Shown: positions 33,346 to 41,771 of the stretch, in pieces
Layout of the letters: each line of letters begins with the position of its first letter
Numbering within the stretch: position 1 is the first letter of the stretch
Assembly (NCBI RefSeq): GCF_013377015.1
Contig: NZ_JACABA010000001.1
Coordinates: 889,554 to 953,553 of the forward strand
Source of the DNA: Rhodopseudomonas sp.
GTDB taxonomy: Bacteria > Pseudomonadota > Alphaproteobacteria > Rhizobiales > Xanthobacteraceae
DNA: 64,000 nucleotides
Direction of reading: 5' to 3'
Notes under the pieces: model-generated
The model's input: only the letters and a program-made list of their open reading frames with translations
What the model was told of the DNA's origin: nothing
Databases searched by the model: none
Position numbers and translations under genes: made by a program

Positions 33346-34089
33346 ATGAAGTTGATCGGGTGGGTGCTATCGGCAGGTCTGGTTGCGGCGACGACCGCCG
33401 CGACCGCGCAAGCGTTGCCGCCATATCAGATCGGGATGGCCCCCTATCGAAGCGTCTCGGATTTTCGCGGCCCCTATGCGGCGATGCCACCGGAAGCAAG
33501 GCAGCCGCGCTACCTCGCTGACGACGAGGCGCCGGGCCTGCTGCCGCTGCAGGAGGTTTACGGCGTGCTCCGCGACAACGGCTATTCGCCGCTCGGAATC
33601 CCGCGCCGGCGCGGCGCGTTCTACAGCATCGCGGCGATCAATCTCGACGGTGACGACGGCCGGCTGGTGATCGACGCCCGCGATGGCCGGATCGTCCGGT
33701 TCGTGCCGGCCTATTTGGTGGACGACGCGGCGATCGACGAGGTGACGGCGGGGTACGGTCCCCAGGTTCTGCTGCCACGGATGCCGCGGATCGGGCAAGC
33801 GCCGCGGCCACCGCGCCCGGTTCCTCACCTCGCCAGCCGGTCGCCGTCGGTGCCGCTGCCGAAGGCCCCGCCATATGCGGTCGCCGCGCCGAAGGGCGAC
33901 GCGAAGACTGACGTAAAGACCGGCGCGATCCAGTCGGCCGCGCCAATCCAGCCAGCGCCGGCCGTGGCGGCACAGGCGAAAACCACCGGCACCGCCGCGG
34001 CGCCGTCCGTCGCGCCGCCGGTCGAGGCCAAACCGTCACCCCCGATTGCGCCGACCGAGGCGATGCCGCCGGTGCAGGGGCTGGAGTAG
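33346..34089 (+). CDS. Secreted protein with PepSY-like region and Pro/Ala-rich tail
   Basis: This 247-residue protein starts MKLIGWVLSAGLVAATTAA with a signal peptide likely cut near AQA. Residues about 60-125 (LPLQEVYGVLRDNGYSPLGI, FYSIAAINLDGDDGRLVIDA, RDGRIVRFVPAYL) look like a PepSY-type fold, a domain thought to inhibit or modulate peptidases. The last 110 residues are a low-complexity tail rich in Pro, Ala and Lys, as in many Bradyrhizobium-type cell-envelope proteins. The ATG at 33346 has AGGAG nine bases upstream. It is monocistronic and is followed by a bidirectional terminator. Its function is not known. Confidence 0.7.
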   Translation: MKLIGWVLSAGLVAATTAATAQALPPYQIGMAPYRSVSDFRGPYAAMPPEARQPRYLADDEAPGLLPLQEVYGVLRDNGYSPLGIPRRRGAFYSIAAINLDGDDGRLVIDARDGRIVRFVPAYLVDDAAIDEVTAGYGPQVLLPRMPRIGQAPRPPRPVPHLASRSPSVPLPKAPPYAVAAPKGDAKTDVKTGAIQSAAPIQPAPAVAAQAKTTGTAAAPSVAPPVEAKPSPPIAPTEAMPPVQGLE

Positions 34090-34142
34090 AAATCGAGCGC
34101 CCCTTCGCCGGCGTCCGACGCCACGCCTCGAATGACCGCCAC

Positions 34143-34175
34143 AAAAAAAAACGCCCCGATTGCCCGGGGCGTTTT
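34143..34175. terminator. Bidirectional rho-independent terminator
   Basis: ACGCCCCG and CGGGGCGT form an eight-pair stem (34151-34158 with 34165-34172) around a short loop, with a run of nine A on the left and four T on the right. It works for both the plus-strand gene ending at 34089 and the minus-strand Hsp20 gene ending at 34210. Confidence 0.85.
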
Positions 34176-34209
34176 CAGATTCAGCGGTGATCCGTCAGTG
34201 CCGGAACGC

Positions 34210-34686
34210 TCAGGCGGCCTGCTTGTCGCCTTCGATCACCTGCGGCGCGGCGGCGGCCGCACTGGTAGCGATCGGAATGATGCGGGGCTTCTTGGCCTCG
34301 GGGATCTCGCGCACCAGATCGACGTGCAGCAGTCCGTTCTCGAGGCTGGCATTCTTCACCGTCACGTAGTCGGCGAGCTGGAACGCGCGCTCGAAGGCGC
34401 GCGCGGCGATGCCGCGATATAGCACCTCGCCCTTGTTGCAGCTTTCATTGGCGGACTTCTCGCCCTTGATCGTCAGGGTGTTCTCCTTGGCGACGATCGA
34501 GAGTTCATTCTGCGAAAAGCCGGAAACCGCGACGCTTACGCGGTAGTCGTTCTCGCCGGTGCGCTCGATGTTGTAGGGCGGATAGCCGGGTGCCGCGCCC
34601 TCACCGGAGGTCTGGTCCAGCAGCGAGAACAGCCGGTCGAAGCCGACGGTGGAACGATAAAACGGGGTGAGATCGAAAGTACGCAT
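34210..34686 (-). CDS. Small heat-shock protein, Hsp20/alpha-crystallin family
   Basis: This 158-residue cytosolic chaperone holds unfolding proteins in a refoldable state. It has an N-terminal segment MRTFDLTPFYRSTVGFDRLF as in IbpA-like proteins of rhizobia, then the alpha-crystallin core (YNIERTGENDYRVSVAVSGF, LTIKGEK, GIAARAFERAFQLADYV) with the A-x-x-x-G-L-like segment NASLENGLLHVDLVREIPE. The C-terminal PRIIPI holds the I-x-I anchor motif. Its leader folds as a ROSE-type thermometer and a sigma-32-like promoter lies further up, so expression is controlled at both transcription and translation. Confidence 0.93.
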   Translation of the reverse strand: MRTFDLTPFYRSTVGFDRLFSLLDQTSGEGAAPGYPPYNIERTGENDYRVSVAVSGFSQNELSIVAKENTLTIKGEKSANESCNKGEVLYRGIAARAFERAFQLADYVTVKNASLENGLLHVDLVREIPEAKKPRIIPIATSAAAAAPQVIEGDKQAA

Positions 34687-34800
34687 GGTGTAGTCCTCCT
34701 AAGAAGCGACTGTTGAAGTAACCCGCCCGCCATCGGGCCGGGCTGTCGTCCATGTGCAGCCTGACGGGAACATCTCTGCCCCCTTGGTGCGGCCTGCACG
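34687..34800 (-). promoter_or_regulatory. ROSE-type RNA thermometer in the hsp20 leader
   Basis: The last hairpin, AGTCGCTTCTTAGGAGGACT (34692-34711 on the minus strand), pairs the ribosome site AGGAGG with the upstream strand. It contains the ROSE core UYGCU (here UCGCU) opposite AGGA, with the unpaired G that is essential in the Bradyrhizobium ROSE element. Upstream, GTGCAG and CTGCAC (34754-34759 and 34794-34799) enclose a larger stem-loop, and GCCCG-rich arms form a third. Heat would melt the last hairpin and open the ribosome site. The hairpins are read by eye, not computed. Confidence 0.8.
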
Positions 34801-34806
34801 AAGGTG

Positions 34807-34834
34807 ATATGGGAGAGACCTAACGGGGTTCAAG
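34807..34834 (-). promoter_or_regulatory. Candidate sigma-32 (RpoH) promoter of hsp20
   Basis: On the minus strand, CTTGAA and CCCATAT occur with 17 bases between CTTG and CCCATAT, close to the alphaproteobacterial RpoH pattern CTTG-N17/18-CYTATNT. Transcription would start near 34800, at the 5' end of the ROSE-like leader. Confidence 0.6.
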
Positions 34835-34907
34835 AGGGCCGAAAAATCTTCCCGCCAACGCCCTTTGCCCCTTGTTTATCAGCCCTTTAGCCCTATCGGT
34901 CCCGGTC

Positions 34908-35852
34908 ATGACGCTCGTCTCGATTCCCGCCAATCCGGTTCCGGAAGACGCGGTCTCCGGCTTCATCAAGACCCCCGACGGCGCCGAATTGCGGTTCGCG
35001 CGCTGGCCGCCGCCGGCCGGCCGCAAGGGCACGGTCTGCGTCTTCACCGGCCGCAGCGAACAGATCGAGAAATATTTCGAGACCGTGCGCGACCTGCGCG
35101 ATCGCGGTTTCGCGGTGGCGATCGTCGATTGGCGCGGCCAGGGCCATTCGTCGCGGCAGCTGCGCGATCCGCGCAAGGGCTATGTCCGCCGCTTCTCCGA
35201 TTTCGAGATCGATGTCGAAACCTTCGTGCGCGAGGTGGTGCTGCCGGATTGCCCGCCGCCGCATTTCGCGCTGGCGCATTCGATGGGCGGCGCGGTGATG
35301 CTGCGGATCGCGCATTCCGGCAAGCGCTGGTTCGACCGCGTGGTGCTGTCGGCGCCGATGATCGACCTGCCCGGCCGCGCCACCTCGCTGCCGGTGCGGC
35401 TGCTGCTGCGGGCGCTGCGGCTGACCGGCCAGGGCGGCAACTACGTGCCCGGCGGCAACGACACGCTCTCCAACAGCGAGCCGTTCGCCGGCAATGTGCT
35501 GACCAGCGACCCGGTCCGCTACGCCCGCAACGCCGCGATTATCGCCGAGGACCCGACGCTGGGGATCGCCTCGCCGACCGTGGCCTGGGCCGACACCGCG
35601 TTCCAGGCGATGCACGGCTTCAAGGCCACGGACTATCCGTCGCAGATCCGGCAGCCGATCCTGATGCTGGCGGCGAGCAACGACACCGTGGTTTCCACCC
35701 CGGCGATCGAGGAGTTCGCCTATCATCTACGCGCCGGCTCGCATCTGGTGATCGCCGGGTCCAAGCATGAAATCCTGCAGGAACAGGATCGCTACCGCAG
35801 CCAATTTTGGGCGGCGTTTGACGCCTTCGTGCCGGGAACGCCGTTATTTTGA
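34908..35852 (+). CDS. Alpha/beta hydrolase, lysophospholipase / monoacylglycerol lipase-like
   Basis: This 314-residue protein has the serine-hydrolase core: the oxyanion segment VFTGRSEQIEKYFE, WRGQGHS as the first loop, the nucleophile elbow ALAHSMGGAVML (Ser in HSMGG), the acid in LMLAASNDTVVS and the His in IAGSKHEIL. The pattern resembles PldB-type lysophospholipases. There is no signal peptide, so it acts in the cytoplasm or at the inner membrane. The start is the ATG at 34908; an in-frame TTG at 34872 would add 12 hydrophobic residues. It is divergent from hsp20 and is followed by galU. Confidence 0.85.
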   Translation: MTLVSIPANPVPEDAVSGFIKTPDGAELRFARWPPPAGRKGTVCVFTGRSEQIEKYFETVRDLRDRGFAVAIVDWRGQGHSSRQLRDPRKGYVRRFSDFEIDVETFVREVVLPDCPPPHFALAHSMGGAVMLRIAHSGKRWFDRVVLSAPMIDLPGRATSLPVRLLLRALRLTGQGGNYVPGGNDTLSNSEPFAGNVLTSDPVRYARNAAIIAEDPTLGIASPTVAWADTAFQAMHGFKATDYPSQIRQPILMLAASNDTVVSTPAIEEFAYHLRAGSHLVIAGSKHEILQEQDRYRSQFWAAFDAFVPGTPLF

Positions 35853-35948
35853 TGCCGCGGCACTCCATACATCCGCCTTTGTTCCGGGCTGCAACGCGGC
35901 TCGTTGTTCGTTAGCCTCGTCCGTTCCTCTTGAAAGAATTCCCCTCAG

Positions 35949-36824
35949 ATGAAAATCCGCAAAGCTGTCTTCCCGGTCGCCGGCCTCGGCACCCGCGTTC
36001 TCCCCGCCACCAAGGCGATGCCGAAGGAGATGCTGACTATCGTCGACCGGCCGCTGATCCAGTACGTCGTCGATGAAGCCAAGGAAGCCGGGATCGAGCA
36101 TTTTATCTTCGTCACCGGCCGCAACAAGGGCATGATCGAGGACCATTTCGACCGGCAGTTCGAACTCGATATGACCCTGAAGAACCGCCACAAGACCGCG
36201 GAAATGGAGATCCTGGCGCGCGACCAGCCCGAAGCCGGTGCCATGAGTTTTACAAGGCAGCAGGCGCCGCACGGACTGGGCCACGCGGTGTGGTGCGCGC
36301 GCGACATCGTCGGCAACGAACCGTTCGCGGTGGTGCTGCCGGACGAGCTGGTGCTGAATTCCCCAGGCTGCCTGGCGCAGATGATCGCGGCGGCCGCCAA
36401 GCTCGGCGACAAGGCCAACGTCATCGCGGTCGAGGAAGTGCCGGCCGACAAGACCCACCAATACGGCATCTGCGGCGTCGGCAAGCGTGACGGCAAGATG
36501 TTCGAGATCGACGGCATGGTGGAGAAGCCGCCGCAGGGCACCGCGCCGTCGAACCTGTCGATTTCGGGTCGCTACATCTTGCAGCCGGAAATCTTCAAGA
36601 TCCTGGAAACCCAGGAGCGCGGCGCCGGCAACGAGATCCAGCTCACCGACGCCATGATCGGACTGTCGAAGACGCAGAAATTCTACGGCGTCGAGTTCGA
36701 GGGCGAACGCCACGACTGCGGCTCGAAGGCCGGCTTCCTGCGCGCCAACATCGCTTTTGCAATGCAGCGCGCCGATCTGCGCGACGGCTTGCGCGCCGAC
36801 ATGAAGCGCTATCTGGGCGATTAG
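35949..36824 (+). CDS. galU: UTP-glucose-1-phosphate uridylyltransferase GalU
   Basis: This 291-residue enzyme makes UDP-glucose for cell-surface sugars. The nucleotide-binding signature AVFPVAGLGTRVLPATKAMP and the MLTIVDRPLIQYVVDEA segment are at residues 6-42; GHAVWCARDIVG and FAVVLPDELVL follow near 110-130; EKPPQGTAPSNLSISGRYIL is in the sugar-binding half. The length fits the bacterial family. A binding site for a ribosome is weak. It ends 12 bases from the convergent diguanylate cyclase gene. Confidence 0.95.
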   Translation: MKIRKAVFPVAGLGTRVLPATKAMPKEMLTIVDRPLIQYVVDEAKEAGIEHFIFVTGRNKGMIEDHFDRQFELDMTLKNRHKTAEMEILARDQPEAGAMSFTRQQAPHGLGHAVWCARDIVGNEPFAVVLPDELVLNSPGCLAQMIAAAAKLGDKANVIAVEEVPADKTHQYGICGVGKRDGKMFEIDGMVEKPPQGTAPSNLSISGRYILQPEIFKILETQERGAGNEIQLTDAMIGLSKTQKFYGVEFEGERHDCGSKAGFLRANIAFAMQRADLRDGLRADMKRYLGD

Positions 36825-36836
36825 CCGCGGCGGCGG

Positions 36837-38348
36837 TCAGGCCACCAGCGACAGGTCGTTGCGGCTGGCCGCGACCACCGATTGATTGCGCCCATTCCTC
36901 TTCGCGGCATAGAGCGCCTTGTCGGCGGCCTCCAGCAGGGCGGCCGGTTCCAGGGCGAGCGTGGGAGTGATGCTGGCCACGCCGACGCTGATGGTGACGC
37001 CGCCATGGCCCTCCGACCATGCCTCCACTTTCAGCCTGATGGTTTCCGCCAGTGCCAGCGCCGCGGCGGCGGTCAGTCCGGGCAGCAGCGCGGCGAATTC
37101 CTCGCCGCCGTAACGCGCGACGCTTTCGCCGGCCCGATGCACCGAATCCGCGATGCAGACCGCGATCCCGACCAACATTTGGTCGCCGGCCTGATGGCCG
37201 AAGGTGTCGTTGTAGGATTTGAAATGGTCGGCATCGATCATCATCATGGCGACCGGGGTGCCCTGACGAAGCGCACGTCGCCATTCGGTGTCGAACGCGG
37301 CATCGAACTTGCGCCGGTTGGTCAGTCCGGTCAGCGCATCGGTCGTGGCCAATTCCTCGAGCCGGCGCTCGGCGCGGGCGCGGCGGGCGATTTCGCGGAT
37401 GAAGACCATGGTCACCACGGCGACGAATACCGTGAGCGCCAGCAGGATTGAACCGATGCGGATCGCTTCTTTGCGCCAGACGCTGAGAATTTCCGCCCAG
37501 GGGCGTCCGACCAACACCACCAGCGGCCGGCTACCATCGCTCCAGACGTACATCCGTGGAATCCTGTCCCGGATGCCGTTCCCGCTGAACCAGCCGCGCT
37601 GTTGGCTCAGCACCTGGTGCACGGACGCGATATGGGCCATGTTCTTGCCGATAAGATCGAGATCGAACGGCGTGCGCATGATCAGGGTGCCGTCACGGGC
37701 GATTACCGCGATCACGTCGTCCTTGCCGAGCCGCAGCCGGCCGAAAAGATCGTGGAAATAGTTGAAGCGGATCGAGCCCGCTACCACGCCGAGAAACCGG
37801 CCGTCGGGACCGGTGACGCGTCGGCTCAGCACGATCGAATAGGCGCCCTGATGCAGCATTGGCCGGCTGATGAATAGACCGACATCGGGGTCGTCGCGAT
37901 GGGCGCTGAAGAACTCTTCGTCGGTGCGATTGATCGGCATCGGCGTCAGCGTGGCGGCGTCGAGCGTCAGATTGCCCTCGGCGTCGAACACCTGGATGGC
38001 GCCGAAATGCTTGGCGGTGATGGCATGGTCGAACAGGATTAAATGCTGAATCGTCTTGCCGACGCTGGCAACCTCTGGCAACGCTAGGTTATTGACCACC
38101 CCCCGCAGCGTCAGGTCGTAAATTTCGACGTTGCGGCTGATGTCGGAATCGATTGTGGCAGCCAGATTTTCCATGGTCTGACGTGCCAACTCTTCCGAGC
38201 TCTTGCGGCTGTCGAGCATGATGCTGCCGCAGACCGCGGAAAAGCCGAGCACCGTCACCACGGAGGACGCCACCAGCAGTCGCGCCGACAACTGCCATCG
38301 TCGGCCTAACGCGTGTCTGAGCCAGTTGAGCGATGCCGCGGGTTCCAT
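36837..38348 (-). CDS. Membrane diguanylate cyclase with periplasmic Cache sensor
   Basis: This 503-residue protein has a membrane helix at residues about 22-44, a periplasmic dCache-like sensor from about 50 to 290, a second helix at about 298-318, and a GGDEF domain. The active-site loop RYGGEEF is at 412-418, with the metal Asp in MMMIDADHFKSYNDTFGH near 372. It should make cyclic-di-GMP in response to an extracellular signal. The RxxD inhibitory site expected five residues before GGEEF reads RAGE, so product inhibition may be weak or absent. The ligand of the Cache domain is unknown. Confidence 0.9.
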   Translation of the reverse strand: MEPAASLNWLRHALGRRWQLSARLLVASSVVTVLGFSAVCGSIMLDSRKSSEELARQTMENLAATIDSDISRNVEIYDLTLRGVVNNLALPEVASVGKTIQHLILFDHAITAKHFGAIQVFDAEGNLTLDAATLTPMPINRTDEEFFSAHRDDPDVGLFISRPMLHQGAYSIVLSRRVTGPDGRFLGVVAGSIRFNYFHDLFGRLRLGKDDVIAVIARDGTLIMRTPFDLDLIGKNMAHIASVHQVLSQQRGWFSGNGIRDRIPRMYVWSDGSRPLVVLVGRPWAEILSVWRKEAIRIGSILLALTVFVAVVTMVFIREIARRARAERRLEELATTDALTGLTNRRKFDAAFDTEWRRALRQGTPVAMMMIDADHFKSYNDTFGHQAGDQMLVGIAVCIADSVHRAGESVARYGGEEFAALLPGLTAAAALALAETIRLKVEAWSEGHGGVTISVGVASITPTLALEPAALLEAADKALYAAKRNGRNQSVVAASRNDLSLVA

Positions 38349-38447
38349 CCTCGTCGAGATGCGGCCAAAAACCTTGCAGACGGCTTAAATGGCGACACCG
38401 CCTTGCCAATCGGTTAACGGATTATTTCAAACCATCGAGGACGAGCC

Positions 38448-38720
38448 GTGAGTGACTACGATCCGCTGCGCGACTATCTGATGAAACAGACCGCCGACGA
38501 ATTCGTGCTGAGTCTGGAGCAAATCGAGGACATTCTCGGCTTTGGACTGTCGCGGGCGTCAAAGCGGGCGTCGTGGTGGGAGACCGAACGCAGTCCACAG
38601 GAGAAAATGCCGCAGCGCGAGGCCTGCCTGGCCGCCGGCTACATTGCCACCCGGCTGGCCGATGGCACCGGGGTCCGGTTTCGCAAGATCAAGCCGGAAC
38701 GCAGGCGAAGGCTGGTCTGA
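38448..38720 (+). CDS. Small DUF7662-like protein
   Basis: This 90-residue protein starts at GTG, with a GAGG site upstream. It reads SDYDPLRDYLMKQTADEFVL, then LEQIEDILGFGLSRASKR, WWETERSPQ and the end FRKIKPERRRRLV. The Y-x-PL-x-x-YL start, EIE/QIEDILGF helix and WW motif match the small DUF7662 family, whose function is not known. The basic tail and the compact layout suggest a nucleic-acid-related role, but this is a guess. It is divergent from the cyclase gene; nothing else near it suggests a role. Confidence 0.65.
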   Translation: MSDYDPLRDYLMKQTADEFVLSLEQIEDILGFGLSRASKRASWWETERSPQEKMPQREACLAAGYIATRLADGTGVRFRKIKPERRRRLV

Positions 38721-38906
38721 CAGCATGTTCCGGGCTGCAACGCCCTCGGCTCCGGGGACCCGCATTTTCGACCATTGACAGAATGCCGCACCCCGAGGCC
38801 TGATGTGGTAAATCCTGTCGCTGCTGGCCGCGCAGGGACTGGCGCCCCAATCAAGGCGGCCCGCGCCGCGGGCGCCATGACAATCTGAAAAGTCGAGGAA
38901 ACACCG

Positions 38907-39905
38907 ATGCGTAGACTGCTCGCTGCTATCCTGTTTGCCGCCTTCGCCACGCTCCCCGCGAGCGCGCAGACCCCGATCAAGATCATGGTCGGCGGCATCG
39001 ACAAGCAGATCTATCTCCCGGCGAAACTCGCTGAGCGACTCGGCTTCTTCAAGGAACAGGGACTCGACGTCGAATTGTTCAATTCGACCTCGGGCTCGCA
39101 GGCCGCGACCGCGCTATTGGCGCGCGAGGTCCAGGGGGTCGTCGGATTCTACGATCACACCATCGACCTGCAATCGAAGGGCAAGTTCATCACCGACGTG
39201 GTGCAGTTCTCGGTCGCGCCGGGTGAGGTCGTGCTGGTGAAGGCCGCCGACGCCGACAAATTGAAGGACCCGGCGAACTGGAAAGGCCAGGCGCTCGGCG
39301 TAACCGGGCTCGGCTCGGCGACCGACTTCCTGACCCGTGCGCTGGCCGCCAAGGCCGGGCTGAAGGTGCAGGATTATTCGCTGGTGCCGGTTGGCGCAGG
39401 CGACACCTTTCTGGCAGCGATGCAGCAGGGCAAGATCGTGTCCGGCATGACCACCGAGCCGACCGTGGCGCGCGCGGTGAAGAACGGCATCGCCAAGGTC
39501 GGCATCGACCTGCGCACGCCGGAGGCGACCCGCGCCGCGCTCGGCGGCGACTATCCGGCCGCGTGCCTCTACATGGACCGCGCCTGGATGGAAGCCAACA
39601 AGGACACCGCGCAGAAGGTTGTCAATGTGATGGTGAAGACGCTGAAGTGGATGAATTCGCACTCGCCGGAAGAGATCGCGGCGCAGATGCCGAAGGATTA
39701 CTACGCGGGCGAACTCGATCTCTACGTCCAGGGCCTGAAGGAAGGCCGCGCGCAATATTCGCCTGACGGCATGATGCCGAAGGGCGCGCCGGAATCGGTG
39801 CTGCAAGTGCTGACCAGCTTCTCGCCCAACCTGCAGGGCAAGACGATCGATCTCAGCAAGACCTACACAACCGAATTCGTCGTCAAGGCCAACGCGACGC
39901 ATTGA
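38907..39905 (+). CDS. ABC transporter substrate-binding protein, NMT1/SsuA/TauA type
   Basis: This 332-residue periplasmic protein has a signal peptide (MRRLLAAILFAAFATLPASA) and the pattern of aliphatic sulfonate/taurine/nitrate-type binding proteins: KIMVGGIDKQIYLPAKLAER near the start, FFKEQGLDVELFNSTSGSQ, then GQALGVTGLGSATDFLTRAL and VPVGAGDTFLAAMQQGKI. It is the first gene of a complete SsuA-SsuB-SsuC-like set, and a palindromic repeat lies between it and the ATPase gene. The substrate may be a sulfonate, a thiamine precursor or another small organic acid; the sequence does not decide. Confidence 0.85.
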   Translation: MRRLLAAILFAAFATLPASAQTPIKIMVGGIDKQIYLPAKLAERLGFFKEQGLDVELFNSTSGSQAATALLAREVQGVVGFYDHTIDLQSKGKFITDVVQFSVAPGEVVLVKAADADKLKDPANWKGQALGVTGLGSATDFLTRALAAKAGLKVQDYSLVPVGAGDTFLAAMQQGKIVSGMTTEPTVARAVKNGIAKVGIDLRTPEATRAALGGDYPAACLYMDRAWMEANKDTAQKVVNVMVKTLKWMNSHSPEEIAAQMPKDYYAGELDLYVQGLKEGRAQYSPDGMMPKGAPESVLQVLTSFSPNLQGKTIDLSKTYTTEFVVKANATH

Positions 39906-39906
39906 T

Positions 39907-40013
39907 CTCTCTCCCCTCCCCCTTGCGGGGAGGGGTCGGGGGTGGGGGTGGCAACATCGGAAGCATCGCCTGTTGCCCCCCTCCCCAACCCTCCCCCACA
40001 AGGGGGGAGGGAG
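39907..40013. repeat. Palindromic intergenic repeat, family D (between binding protein and ATPase)
   Basis: The outer arms are CTCTCTCCCCTCCCCCTTG and its inverse CAAGGGGGGAGGGAG; inner arms are GGGGTCGGGGGTGGGGG and CCCCCCTCCCCAACCC. It starts right after the binding-protein stop and ends 51 bases before the ATPase start, the same placement as the family-B copy in the peptide-transporter operon. Confidence 0.85.
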
Positions 40014-40064
40014 CACGCTGCCTGCTGCGACGCGCATCGACCTAATTGAGCAGAGTCTCACACC

Positions 40065-40862
40065 ATGACCATCACCCCCTCCGCGATCGAACTGAAACAG
40101 ATCGCCCGGCGCTTCGTGACGCCGACCGGCCACGTGCTGTCGGCGCTGGAGGATTTCGACCTCACCATCGCGCCCGGTGAATTCTGCGCCATTGTCGGCC
40201 CCACCGGCTGCGGCAAGTCGACGACGCTGGGTCTGGTGGCGGGGCTGGCCCGGCCGCAGGCCGGCGCCGTGACGCTGTTCGACGCGCCGGTGAACGGCGT
40301 CGACCGCCGCGTCGGCTTCGTGTTCCAGCAGGACGCGGTGTTTCCCTGGCGCAACGTGCTTGGCAATGTGATGGCCGGGCCGCTGTTTCGCGGCGTGGCC
40401 AAGGACAAGGCCGAGGCGCAGGCGCGCGACTGGATCGTCCGAGTCGGGCTGAAGGGGTTCGAGGACCACCACCCGCACCAGCTGTCCGGCGGCATGCGCA
40501 AGCGCGTGGCGCTGGCGCAGACCTTCATCAACAATCCGCAGGTGCTGCTGATGGACGAGCCGTTCTCCGCGCTCGACGTCCAGACCCGCGAATTGATGCA
40601 GGAAGAACTCTTGCAGCTGTGGGCGCAGGCGAAATCCGCGGTGCTGTTCGTCACCCACGATCTCGACGAGGCTATCCTGCTCGCCGACCGGGTCGCGGTG
40701 CTGACCACGCGGCCGGCGCGGGTGAAGTCGGTCCACACCATCGACCTGCCGCGGCCGCGCGACGTCGCCACGCTGCGCTACGACGAGCGCTTCATCGCCA
40801 TCGCCCGCAAGATCAACGACGATCTGCGCGAGGAAGTGCTGCGCGCAAGGGCGGGGCATTGA
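40065..40862 (+). CDS. ABC transporter ATP-binding protein, SsuB/TauB type
   Basis: This 265-residue ATPase shows Walker A GPTGCGKST, the Q-loop FVFQQDAVFPWRNVLGNVM, signature LSGGMRKRVALAQ, Walker B VLLMDEPFSALD and switch LFVTHDLDEAILLADR. The FPW in the Q-loop and the switch LDEA are typical of SsuB/TauB ATPases for nitrate, sulfonate and taurine. It lies between the binding-protein and permease genes on the same strand. Confidence 0.92.
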   Translation: MTITPSAIELKQIARRFVTPTGHVLSALEDFDLTIAPGEFCAIVGPTGCGKSTTLGLVAGLARPQAGAVTLFDAPVNGVDRRVGFVFQQDAVFPWRNVLGNVMAGPLFRGVAKDKAEAQARDWIVRVGLKGFEDHHPHQLSGGMRKRVALAQTFINNPQVLLMDEPFSALDVQTRELMQEELLQLWAQAKSAVLFVTHDLDEAILLADRVAVLTTRPARVKSVHTIDLPRPRDVATLRYDERFIAIARKINDDLREEVLRARAGH

Positions 40863-40913
40863 TGATGAGTAACTTCGCCCATCCAGATTCGATGCGGACA
40901 AGGCAGCACTGAC

Positions 40914-41771
40914 ATGACCGAGATCAGCATTCCGCCCGAGACCGCGGTCGCCGATGCGAGGCTTGAAACGCTAGTCGAACGGCTGCGCCGGCGCGCCCGG
41001 CTGGTGCTGGCGCTGCGGCTTGCGGTGCTGGTGTTCCTGGTCGGCGGCTGGGAATTGGGGGTGCGCACCGGCCTGATCGATCCGTTCTTCTTCGGCCAAC
41101 CCAGCGGCATCGTGGTCAAGCTGATCGACTGGTTTTCGAACGGCACCTCGATCGGGCCGCTGTGGAAGCAGATCTGGGTGACGATCTACGAGGCCGGCGC
41201 CGGCTTCCTGATCGGCGCGGTGGCGGGCATCCTGTGCGGCATCACGCTGGGGCGCAATCAGCTGTTGAGCGACGTGTTCTCGATCTACATCAAGGTGGCG
41301 AACTCGATCCCCCGCGTCGTGCTGGGCTCGATCTTCATCGTCGCACTCGGCCTCGGCGCCGCCTCGAAAATCGCGCTAGCCGTCGTCATGGTATTCTTCG
41401 TGGTGTTCGCCAATGCGTTCCAGGGCGTCCGCGAGGCCGACAAGAACCTGATCGCCAATGCGCGTATTCTCGGCGCTAGTAACTGGCAGATGACCCGCGC
41501 GGTGGTGATCCCCTCGGCGCTGTCGTGGATTCTCGCCAGCCTGCACGTCTCCTTCGGCTTCGCGCTGGTCGGCGCCATTGTCGGCGAATTTCTCGGCGCC
41601 CGCGAAGGCATGGGGCTGTTGATCGCTACCGCGCAGGGCTCGTTCGACAGCAACGGCGTGTTCGCAGCGATGATCGTAATCGCGGTGGTGGCGCTGGTCG
41701 CCGAATGGATCCTGACCATGATCGAAGACCGGCTGCTGACCTGGCGGCCGGAAACCACCGTCAACGAATAG
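40914..41771 (+). CDS. ABC transporter permease, SsuC/TauC type
   Basis: This 285-residue inner-membrane protein has six predicted membrane helices (first about residues 36-56). The EAA loop is visible as FQGVREADKNLIANARILG followed by WQMTRAVVIPSALSW. The C-terminal end VALVAEWILTMIEDRLLTW is typical. It completes the transporter started by the gene at 38907. Its stop codon directly abuts the stop of the convergent outer-membrane gene, leaving no intergenic base. Confidence 0.9.
   Translation: MTEISIPPETAVADARLETLVERLRRRARLVLALRLAVLVFLVGGWELGVRTGLIDPFFFGQPSGIVVKLIDWFSNGTSIGPLWKQIWVTIYEAGAGFLIGAVAGILCGITLGRNQLLSDVFSIYIKVANSIPRVVLGSIFIVALGLGAASKIALAVVMVFFVVFANAFQGVREADKNLIANARILGASNWQMTRAVVIPSALSWILASLHVSFGFALVGAIVGEFLGAREGMGLLIATAQGSFDSNGVFAAMIVIAVVALVAEWILTMIEDRLLTWRPETTVNE

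Noticed and set aside
39114-40901. Open frame of 595 codons on the minus strand crossing the family-D repeat
   Set aside because: It is antisense to a binding-protein gene and an ATPase gene with clear motifs; the frame stays open by base composition.
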